A stretch of 64,000 nt of DNA from NCBI GenBank assembly GCA_024123915.1, contig CP099650.1:4588001-4652000 (forward strand), given 5' to 3'. The position numbers and the translations under genes were made by a program. Within the stretch, counting starts at the first letter, position 1. The number at the start of each line of letters is the position of its first letter. Shown here piece by piece: positions 43,510 to 53,300 of this stretch. Under the pieces are notes generated by a model. It ran no database searches. It was not told the origin of the DNA and worked only from the letters and a program-made list of their open reading frames with translations. This stretch comes from Oxalobacteraceae bacterium OTU3CAMAD1. Its GTDB lineage: Bacteria; Pseudomonadota; Gammaproteobacteria; Burkholderiales; Burkholderiaceae_D.

Positions 43510-44607
43510 TTACAGCGTGATATCCGGAGTGGATACCTTGACGTCGCCGCATTGGGCGCGGTGCATTAGCGCGTGGTCGATCAGCACCAGGGCCAGCATG
43601 GCCTCGGCGATCGGCGTGGCGCGGATGCCGACGCATGGGTCGTGGCGCCCGAACGTCTCGACCACGACCGGGTTGCCGTCTTTGTCGATGGAGTCGCGCG
43701 GCGAACGAATGGACGAGGTCGGTTTGATCGCGATCGACACCGTGATGTCCTGGCCGGTCGAAATGCCGCCCAGCACGCCGCCGGCGTTGTTGCCGATGAA
43801 GCCTTGCGGCGTCAGCGAATCGCCGTGCTCGGTGCCCTTTTGCGCCACCGACTTGAAGCCGGCGCCGATTTCCACACCCTTGACGGCGTTGATGCCCATC
43901 ATCGCGTAGGCGATGTCGGCGTCGAGCTTGTCGTAGATCGGCTGGCCCAGGCCCACCGGCACGTTGCGCGCGATGACGTCGATGCGCGCGCCGATCGAGT
44001 CGCCGGCCTTGCGCAGCTCGTCCATCGCCGCCTCCATGCGGGCGATCAGGTCGGCGTCGCCGCTGGCGGCGAAGAACGGGTTGTCGTGCACGTGCGACCA
44101 GTCCTGGAACGGCACCGGGATATCGCCCAACTGGCTCATGCAGCCGAGGAATTCGGTGCCGTATTGCTGCTTCAGCCATTTCTTGGCCACGGCCGCCGCA
44201 CCCACCACCGGCGCCGTCAGGCGCGCCGACGAACGGCCGCCGCCACGCGGATCGCGCACGCCGTACTTATGCCAATAGGTGTAGTCCGCGTGGCCGGGAC
44301 GGAAACTGTCGACGATATTGCCGTAATCCTTGCTGCGCTGGTCCTCGTTGCGGATCAGCAGCGCGATCGGCGTGCCGGTCGTCACGCCCTGGTACACGCC
44401 GGACAGGATTTCCACCGTGTCGGGCTCCTTGCGCTGGGTGACGTGGCGCGACGTGCCCGGCTTGCGGCGGTCCAGTTCCGGCTGGATGTCCGCTTCCGAC
44501 AAAGGCAAACCCGGTGGGCATCCATCGATCACGCAGCCGATCGCCGGGCCGTGCGACTCACCAAAAGTAGTAACAGAAAACAATTTGCCAAATGTATTGC
44601 CGGACAT
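43510..44607 (-). CDS. aroC: Chorismate synthase
   Basis: 365 aa from ATG 44607 ([20 protein letters not shown], a chorismate synthase signature). The family signatures [20 protein letters not shown] and [18 protein letters not shown], and [17 protein letters not shown] near the end, are present. It makes chorismate from EPSP with reduced FMN, the last shikimate step. Converges with the HDOD gene; a GC-rich hairpin (43483-43502) without a T run lies between. Confidence 0.98.
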   Translation of the reverse strand: MSGNTFGKLFSVTTFGESHGPAIGCVIDGCPPGLPLSEADIQPELDRRKPGTSRHVTQRKEPDTVEILSGVYQGVTTGTPIALLIRNEDQRSKDYGNIVDSFRPGHADYTYWHKYGVRDPRGGGRSSARLTAPVVGAAAVAKKWLKQQYGTEFLGCMSQLGDIPVPFQDWSHVHDNPFFAASGDADLIARMEAAMDELRKAGDSIGARIDVIARNVPVGLGQPIYDKLDADIAYAMMGINAVKGVEIGAGFKSVAQKGTEHGDSLTPQGFIGNNAGGVLGGISTGQDITVSIAIKPTSSIRSPRDSIDKDGNPVVVETFGRHDPCVGIRATPIAEAMLALVLIDHALMHRAQCGDVKVSTPDITL

Positions 44608-44907
44608 AGGAAGAGAATCTTCGGAAAAAGGTGGAAAGTTCCTCATTCTACCAGCCTGCCGCCGCTAGCGGCCGGCCATGACAATAATTTGCATATAAAC
44701 AAGTATTGCTTGATAATATGGCCGATGGAAACCTTGGCAAAATATTATCCAGTTGTGACAAGTAACAGACAACTATGCGACAACTGTGCGGCAAGTTGCA
44801 TACGGGTACGTAACCTTACGTCCAAAGGTCGGGAAATCCGCGTTCTTTTTGACATTCCGCTATATACTTGATTACAAGAACACCGAGAAATCCTGGAGAA
44901 GCTACAC
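44608..44907. promoter_or_regulatory. Promoter region of the REC-GGDEF-EAL gene, with a 14-bp palindrome
   Basis: No gene is seen. The stretch from about 44680 to 44780 is AT-rich. ACGTAACCTTACGT at 44808-44821 is a perfect palindrome about 87 bp upstream of the start at 44908 and could be an operator. Its binding factor is unknown. Confidence 0.45.
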
Positions 44908-47175
44908 ATGCCCCCACCGATCACGCCACTTGAGCCCTCAGCGGCCAAGGATGATCAAGACGATCTGGTATTCTTGGAAGAACATCCGGCGGCGCCCGAT
45001 GCCTCGGGCGCGCGCAACGTATGGCGCGTCATGATCATCGACGATGACGAGGACGTGCACTCGACCACCACCTTCGCGCTCGGCAACCTCGACATGCAGC
45101 ACCGGCCGCTCGAATTCGTGCACGCGTATTCGGCCAGCCAGGCGCGCGAAATGCTCGAATACGAACCGGAGATCGCCGTCATCCTGCTCGACGTGGTCAT
45201 GGAACAGGACGACGCCGGCCTGCACCTGGTGCGTTATATCCGCGAGACCCTCAAGCTGGCCGACGTGCGCATCATCCTGCGCACCGGACAGCCCGGCTAC
45301 GCGCCCGAGATCGACGCCATCCGCGATTTCGACATCAACGATTACAAGACCAAGTCCGAGCTCACCCGCATCAAGCTGTTCACGACAGTGACCTCGGCGA
45401 TCCGCTCGTACGAGCAGATCCGCAAGATCAGCGACAGCCGGCGCGGCCTGACCCAGATCGTCCAGGGCAGCACTGAACTGATGAGTCTGCACGGCGTGAA
45501 GAATTTCGCCGCCGGCGTGCTGGCGCAGATCGGCGCGCTGCTGTGCCAGGACAACAGCGGCGTTCTGTGCGTGAAGGAATGCCCGGACGAGAGCTGCCAC
45601 GAACTGGTGGTCATGGCCACGTCGGGCGCCTACGGCCACCTCGACAACACCATCCTGACGGCCGACAAGGACCCGCGCGCGTACGAGGCCATGGAACTGG
45701 CGCTGCTGGAGCGCCGCAACATCTACCGCCCCGATTCGGTCACGCTGTATTTCGCCGGCAAGGCCAGCCGCGATTTCGTCGCCCACATGGACGTCTGCCG
45801 CCAGCCCGGCGAGATCAACGAGCGGCTGCTGGACGTCTTCTGCAGCAACGTCGCCGTCGGCCTCGACAATGTCGAACTGGTCTCGCACCTGCACAACGCC
45901 GCCTTCTACGACCAGCTGTCCAAGCTGCCCAACCGCACCCGCCTGGTCGAGATCCTCGACGCCACCCTCGCCGGCCCGTCGCGCGAGGCGTCGACGCTGT
46001 CGCTGGTCGACCTCGACCACTTCGCCGAGACCAACGACGCGCTCGGCCACCAGTTCGGCGACCTGCTGCTGGTCGCCGTCGCCGGCCGCTTGCAGTTCGA
46101 GCTGGGCGGCCAGTTGACGGTGGCGCGCATCGGCGGCGACATCTTCTGCCTGGTGGGCGACTCGGCGCAAGTCAATCCGGGCAAGATCCTCGCGCTGTTC
46201 CAGCCCCCGTTCAGCATCGACGGCCAGGATGTGCAACTGTCGGCCACCCTGGGCCTGGTGCGGCTGTCGGAGCACGAAGGCAGCGGCGCCGACGCCCTGA
46301 AGGACGCCGACATCGCCCTCAAGCGCGCCAAATCGCAGCAGCGCGCCGGCCACTTCTACTTCTCGCGCAGCATGGGCGTCGAGATACGCGAACGGGTGCG
46401 CATGATGCACGCGCTGCGCACCGCGTTCGGCCAGAACCAGCTGTTCGTCGTCTACCAGCCGCAGATCGACCTCGCCACGCGCCGGCCGGTGGGCGCCGAG
46501 GCGCTGCTGCGCTGGCAAACGCCGGACGGCAAGTTCATCTCGCCGGACCGCTTCATCCCGATCGCCGAGTATTCCGGCCTGATCATCGACTTGGGCGAAT
46601 GGGTCATGCGCACCGCCTGCCGCGAGCTGGTCGACCTGCGCAAGGCCGGGCACCACGACTTCATGATGTCGATCAACGTCTCGCAGGTGCAGTTCCGCCA
46701 TCCGCACTTCCTGGAGATGCTGCGCAAGGCGCTGGAGGACACGCAGGCGCCGCCGCAATACATCGAGCTGGAGATCACCGAATCGATGGCCATGGAAGAG
46801 CCGGACATGCTGATCAAGATGCTGGGCCAGATCAAGCAAACGGGTGTCAGCATCGCCATCGACGACTTCGGCACCGGCTTCTCGTCGCTGTCGTATTTGC
46901 AGCGGCTGCAGATCGACCGCCTGAAGATCGACCGCGCCTTCGTCACCGAGATCACCGGTTCCGCGCGCGGCAGCAGCATCGCCGAGATGGTGATCCAGCT
47001 TGGCCGCAACCTCGGCCTGTCGGTGATCGCCGAAGGCGTCGAGGACGAGCGCCAGGCGCAGATCCTGCAGGCGCTGGGCTGCCCGCTGGCGCAAGGCTTC
47101 CTGTTCGCGCGCCCGATGACGGCCGCCGCGCTCGACGGCTGGCTCAGCAACGACGCCCTCGAAGGCGCCGCGTAA
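44908..47175 (+). CDS. Response regulator with degenerate GGDEF and intact EAL phosphodiesterase domain
   Basis: 755 aa, GGAG upstream. Receiver (about 38-160): VMIIDDDEDVHSTTTFAL, phosphoacceptor Asp in VILLDVVMEQDD. A DUF3369-like middle domain (about 165-325) follows (YEQIRKISDSRRGLTQIVQG). The GGDEF domain (about 335-490) has RIGGDIFCLVGD, so the active-site Glu-Phe pair is changed and synthesis is unlikely. EAL (about 500-750) is complete: GAEALLRWQ, MMSINVSQVQF, ELEITESMAM, IDDFGTGFSSLSYL, LKIDRAFV, IAEGVED and QGFLFARP. It should hydrolyse c-di-GMP under control of a histidine kinase, which is not adjacent. Confidence 0.93.
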   Translation: MPPPITPLEPSAAKDDQDDLVFLEEHPAAPDASGARNVWRVMIIDDDEDVHSTTTFALGNLDMQHRPLEFVHAYSASQAREMLEYEPEIAVILLDVVMEQDDAGLHLVRYIRETLKLADVRIILRTGQPGYAPEIDAIRDFDINDYKTKSELTRIKLFTTVTSAIRSYEQIRKISDSRRGLTQIVQGSTELMSLHGVKNFAAGVLAQIGALLCQDNSGVLCVKECPDESCHELVVMATSGAYGHLDNTILTADKDPRAYEAMELALLERRNIYRPDSVTLYFAGKASRDFVAHMDVCRQPGEINERLLDVFCSNVAVGLDNVELVSHLHNAAFYDQLSKLPNRTRLVEILDATLAGPSREASTLSLVDLDHFAETNDALGHQFGDLLLVAVAGRLQFELGGQLTVARIGGDIFCLVGDSAQVNPGKILALFQPPFSIDGQDVQLSATLGLVRLSEHEGSGADALKDADIALKRAKSQQRAGHFYFSRSMGVEIRERVRMMHALRTAFGQNQLFVVYQPQIDLATRRPVGAEALLRWQTPDGKFISPDRFIPIAEYSGLIIDLGEWVMRTACRELVDLRKAGHHDFMMSINVSQVQFRHPHFLEMLRKALEDTQAPPQYIELEITESMAMEEPDMLIKMLGQIKQTGVSIAIDDFGTGFSSLSYLQRLQIDRLKIDRAFVTEITGSARGSSIAEMVIQLGRNLGLSVIAEGVEDERQAQILQALGCPLAQGFLFARPMTAAALDGWLSNDALEGAA

Positions 47176-47199
47176 GCGCCGCCGTCCCTTCCCCCTTTT

Positions 47200-47229
47200 A
47201 AGGCCGCGCTCGTCGCGGCCTTCTCTTTT
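47200..47229 (+). terminator. Rho-independent terminator of the REC-GGDEF-EAL gene
   Basis: Stem AAGGCCGCG / CGCGGCCTT with a 5-base loop (47200-47222), followed by CTCTTTT. It lies 25 bp after the stop codon. Confidence 0.85.
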
Positions 47230-47312
47230 CCAGAATAGTAAGAAATTGCTAGATTGATTACTTTAGTTGCATGTTACTATACGTTACATTTGTTAACTTA
47301 GGTAAAGCAACG

Positions 47313-50300
47313 ATGGCGATCTATCAAGGAACTGCTGGCAACGACAGCATCGTGGGCGGCGCGGATGACGACACCCTGAACGGCGGACGCGGCTACGACA
47401 CTTTGGTAGGCGGCGACGGCGACGACTACTTTGTCGTCAAACCCAACGAAGGCGTCGATACGCTGGTGGGCGGCGACGGCAACGACCGCTTTGACATCGC
47501 CATCGACCGTACCTATGGCGGCTTGCTCCTGGTCGATGCGGGCGCTGGCGACGACACCATCCATTTCTCCTTCACAGAAAGCGAAGCCCATAATAATCCG
47601 CTATTGACCGGCGGCACCGGCCGCGACACGTATCAGACCAGCGCGCAGCACAATGCGACGCTGACTATTGCCGATTTCACCGTCGGCGCCGGCGGGGACC
47701 TGCTGGATCTGGGCGACGTGCTGCGCGACCGCAAATTCGACATCGGTACCGTCACTGGTGGCAACCCCTTCGCCAACGGCGCACTCAAGCTGGTACAGGT
47801 GGGCGCGGATACCGAGGTACACGCACAACTCCTGCTCAGGTACGCTGACGTCCCCTCGCCCGTAGTGCTGTTCGTGCTGAAAAACATCCAGGCAAGCAGC
47901 TTGACCGCCGATAACTTCGTTAACGGCCTCAATCCCGATGGGTCTCCGACGCCGGGCACCATTGTCAACGCAGGCAACGTCACGAGTTCGACCATCGTCG
48001 GTGACCTCTTCAACGACACCATCAACGGCGGCGCCGGCGATAACACGCTGCTCGGCTCAGCCGGCGACGACCTCATCAATGGCGGCCACGGCAACGAAGA
48101 GCTACACGGCAACTCTGGCAACGACGTCTTGCATGGCGGCGCTGGCAACGATACGCTGTTCTGGGGCGACAGCAGCGCCAGCATCGACACGCTGCCGTGG
48201 GGTGAGCGGAACGACGGTGACGACACGCTGACCGGCGACGCCGGCGACGACGTGTTCGTTTTCGCCCCCTCACGCGACACCACCGGAACCGTCACCGCCA
48301 GCGGCGGCAGCGGCATCGATGTGTATCAGGTCAGCGATGTTAATACCTACCGGTTCGCCTACAACGCCAACGACAAGGCCCGTCTGGTGGTGACCGATTT
48401 CACCGTCGGCGCGGGCGGGGACAAGATCGATATCGAACCACTGCTGAATTACACCAGCTACTCGGGCGGCAATCCGTTCGACCCGGAACAGCCGACGCTG
48501 CGTTTGCTAAAGGATGGCGCCAACACCTTGGTCCAGCTTGCCATGGGCCAGACCGATCCCGTTTTCATGACCGTGATGACACTGCAAAATGTCGATGCCG
48601 GTACGCTAACCGCAGACAATTTCGTCAACGGTTACAAACCGGACGGTTCGGCAATTGCCGGCATCACGCTGCAAGTCGCGGACCGCAACCGAGAATTGAA
48701 CGGCACCGAATTCAACGACAATCTAAGCGCCTCCGACGGCTTTAACCGGCTGTACGGCAAAGGCGGCGACGACTTGCTGCGCGCGTTCGCAAGCGGCGAA
48801 GGCGACACGCTGAGCGGCGGTGCCGGAAACGACACGTTAATCGGCGGCGCCGGCAGGGACCGGCTCGAGGGAGGCCTGGGCAACGACCTGATGCGAGGCG
48901 GCGCAGGCGACGACATACTCATCGGCGACGCCGGGCGCGACACCATCGAAGGCGACGCCGGCAACGACGAGTTCTACCTCCAGACCGGCGGCGCGGCGCT
49001 GGCCGTGGCCGACGGCGGCTCCGGCGATGATATTTTTCACGTGCTCGACCAGACCGGGGTAGCGGGGCGATGGCGTCTCAGCGGTGGTACCGGCAGCGAC
49101 ATGTATTTGCTGGAGTCGGCGCTGTCACTGGTGGAAATCGATGACTTCAAGGTCGGCGCTGGCGGCGATGTGCTCAACGTCTCGCCGCTGTTGTACCTTA
49201 TCTGGGATTACGCCGGCGGCAATGCGATGGAGACCGGCATGATGCGCCTAGTGCAAGACGGCAGCGACTTGTTGCTGCAATGCGACCAAAATGGCGCGGG
49301 CGCATGGCCGGGCATGCGAACGGTAGCCATTCTGCGCGGCATCAACCTAGCCGACTTTACCGTGGAAAACATCAGGGGCGCGAACCCGTTCGGACATGAT
49401 GTCCCGGGTGTACACCTTATCGGCACGGACCGGGATGAGCGACTGGTCGGGGACCGCTTCAACGACACAATCGATGGCGGCAGCGGTGGCGCCGACTCCA
49501 TCCAGGGCTTAGGCGGAGACGACCTTTTGCTGGCCGCGCCCGCACAGGGCGAGAGCATGTCGTATCTGTGGGGCGGGGATGGCAACGACACGCTCGTAGG
49601 TAGCAGCGGCAGGGACGAGCTGTGGGGGCACGATGGGAACGACATCCTTCAGGGCGGCGATGGCGACGACAACCTGACCGACGGCGATGGCAGCGATCTG
49701 GCCGACGGTGGCACGGGTAACGACCGGCTCTACTGGCATGGCGGACCAGGCGAAGACACGCTGTTGGGCGGCGCGGGCGAGGACCAATTGACGATATCTG
49801 CCTACGCGTCCAGCGGGACGCTCCGGCTAGACGGCGGCCTCGGGAACGACGAGATCGTGCTTAACACATGGGACTGGGCAACGATGGCGGCCACGCTGGC
49901 CGGCGGCGCCGGAACAGACACCTATACGATCACCGCATCCGCGCCCTCCTCGCGCATCCATGTGACGGACTTCGCCACCGGCAAGGGCGGCGACGGGTTG
50001 GACCTGCGCGCTCTGACGGAGCGGCTCACTGACGCCCAGGCCAGGCTCGACCCGCTGACCTCCGGCCATCTGCGGCTGATCCAGCAAGGCAAGGACGTCC
50101 TGGTGCAATGGGACCTCGACGGCAACGGCACCATGTCGGCGCCGCAAACCTTGCTCACCCTTGACAACGTCAAAGTCACGGATATCGCCAGCGCCAATTT
50201 TTCCGGCATCACCGGCTCCTTCACGTACTCGGGTTGGTTGGGCGACGATTCCTTACAGGGATACTACGGTGGCGAACGACTCCAGGGCGGACGCGGCGAC

Positions 50301-53300
50301 GACACGCTAAACGGAGGTCAAGGCGGCGACACGATGATAGGTGGCACCGGCGACGACCTCTATCGTGTCGACGATGCCGGAGACGTGGTCACCGAATTGG
50401 CCGGCGGCGGCACCGACACCGTGATCGCCACCGTCGACGCCTACACGCTGGCGGCCAACGCGGAACACCTGCGCTACGAGGGCACGAACGCGTTCCAGGG
50501 CACGGGCAACACGTCCGGCAACACCCTGACCGGCGGCATCGGCGACGACACCCTCGACGGCGCCGGCGGCGGCGACGTCTTGACCGGCCTGGCCGGCAAC
50601 GACACCTACATCGTGCGCGCGGCCACCGACAAGGTGATCGAGGCCGCCGACCAGGGCTATGACACGGTGCGCGTGGCCTACACGGCGGCGGCCATTTACA
50701 CGCTGGGCGACAACATCGAAGCGGCCGTCGTCACGTCGGCCGCCGCCGTCGCCGCCGGTCTGACCGGCAACGCCCTGCACAACCGGCTGACCGGCAACGC
50801 CGCCGCCAACACGCTGGCCGGCGGCGCCGGCGACGACCTGCTGGACGGTGGCGCCGGCGCCGACAAGCTGAGCGGAGGCCAGGGCGACGATCTCATGCTG
50901 GTCGACAACGCCGGCGACATCGTCACCGAACTGGCCGGCGAAGGCGCCGACACGGTCGAGACCACGCTGGCCCGCTACACCCTGACAGCCAATGTCGAAG
51001 CGCTGCGCTACACCGGCAAGGCCGGCTTCACCGGCACCGGCAATGCATTGGCCAACGCGATCACCGGCGGCGCGGGCAACGACACGCTGGCCGGCGGCGC
51101 CGGCGACGACACCTTGTCCGGCATGGGCGGCGCCGATGCGATCGACGGTGGCGACGGCAGCGACAGCCTGCGACTGATGGGAAACAGCGACCACTTCAAG
51201 CTCGCGCGCGCCGCCGGCAAGGTGGTGCTCACCAACACCATCTCGGGCGAGACGGCCACCCTGACGAGCATTGAAACGGTGGCCTTCGCCGACGGCGTCA
51301 AGACCATGGCGGCGCTGCTCGACAACCAGGCCAGCGAGTTCGCCGACTTCCTCACCGGCACCGACGGCGACGACACGATCGATGGCCAAGGCGGCGTCGA
51401 CCTGATGGCCGGCGGCCTGGGCGACGATCGCTACGTACTCGACAGCGGCAAGGACGTCATCGACGAAAAAGACGGCGCAGGCATCGATACGGCCGCGCTG
51501 GCCTTCAAGGCCGCTGGCATCTACATGATGGACGCCAACGTCGACAACGCCATCGTCACGTCCGCCGCCTCGGTGGCCGTCAACGTCACCGGCAACGCGC
51601 TCGACAACGTCATCACCGGCAACGCCGCCGCCAACACGCTGGCCGGCCTGGCCGGCAACGACATGCTCGACGGCGGCGCCGGCGCCGACAAACTGGCCGG
51701 CGGCGCCGGCGACGACAGCTACCGCGTCGACAACGCCGGCGACGTCGTCACCGAGGCGGCGGCCGACGGCACCGACACGGTCGGTACCTCGCTGGCCAGC
51801 TACACCTTGAGCGCCAACGTGGAAAACCTGTCCGGTCCGGCCAGCGGCGCCTTCAACGGCACCGGCAACGTGCTCAACAATATCATCGACGGCGGCCTGG
51901 GCAACGACACCTTAGCTGGCCTGGGCGGCAATGATACGCTGCGCGGCGGGGTCGGCAACGACACCCTGCTCGGCGGCGATGGCGACGACCGCCTTGAGGG
52001 CGGCTTGGGCGTCAACCTTATCGACGGAGGGGCGGGCGCGGACACGGCCATCGCCCCGGCCGATTTCGGCGCCTACACGGTGACCCGCCCGAACGCCACC
52101 GACACCGTGCTGGTCAATAAGACAGGCGGCGACAGCATTACGCTGCGCAACATCGAGCGAGTGCTCTTCAATGGCGTGTCGATGACGATCGACGAAGTGC
52201 AACGGAATATCAAGAGCGTCGGCAACGACTTCCTGGCCGGCGGCGACGGCGCCGACACCATGGACGGCGGCGCCGGTGCAGACCGGCTTGCGGGCGGCCA
52301 GGGCGACGACACCTATATCGTCGACAACGCCGCCGACGTCATCGACGAAGCGGTCGGCGGCGGCACCGACCGTGCCCATGTCGCGTTCGCCGCAGCGGGC
52401 ACCTACGCGCTGGGCGCCAACGTGGAAAACGCCACCGTCACGGCGGCGTCGGTCGCCATCAACCTCACCGGCAACGAACTGAACAACATCCTGACCGGCA
52501 ACGCCGCTGCCAACACGCTGTCCGGCGGCCTCGGCAACGACGTGCTCGACGGCGGCGCCGGTGGCGACAAGCTCGCCGGTGGCGCCGGCGACGATGTCTA
52601 CAAGGTCGATGTGGCCGGCGACGTCGTCACCGAACTGGCCGGCGAAGGCACGGACACGGTCGAAACCACGCTGGCCCGCTATACCCTGACGGCCAATGTC
52701 GAGCACCTGCGCTACAGCGGCGCGGCGGCCTTCGCCGGCAGCGGCAACGCGCTGGCCAACGCGATCGCCGGCGGCGCGGGCAACGACACCCTGTCCGGCC
52801 TGGCCGGCAACGACAGCTTGACCGGCGGTGCCGGCAACGACAGCCTGCTCGGCGGCGATGGCGACGACGCGCTTGACGCAGGCGTCGGCGTCGACCTGGC
52901 CGACGGCGGCAACGGCAGCGACACCGTCGCCCTGCTGGGCAAGTTCGCCGACTACGCGCGCGAGCGCCCCAACGCGGCCGACACCGTGCTGGTCAACACC
53001 GCCACCGGCGAGCGCGTCACGCTGCGCAACATCGAAAAGGTCGCGTTCGCGGACGGCGAGAAAGCGCTCGCCGCCGTGCAGTTCAACGTCAAGAGCGTCG
53101 GCAACGACAATCTGGTCGGGACCGACGGCGCCGACAGCATCGACGGCGGCCTCGGCGTGGACACGATGACCGGCGGCCTGGGCAGCGACACCTACCTGGT
53201 CGACAACGCCGCCGACATCATCGTCGAAACGGCCGATGGCGGCACCGAGCAGGTCAACGTCGTCTTTACAGCTGCGGGCACCTATGCGCTGGCCGCCAAC

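Noticed and set aside
44938..47094. A 718-residue minus-strand frame opposite the REC-GGDEF-EAL gene
   Set aside because: Antisense shadow; the plus strand has three complete domains.
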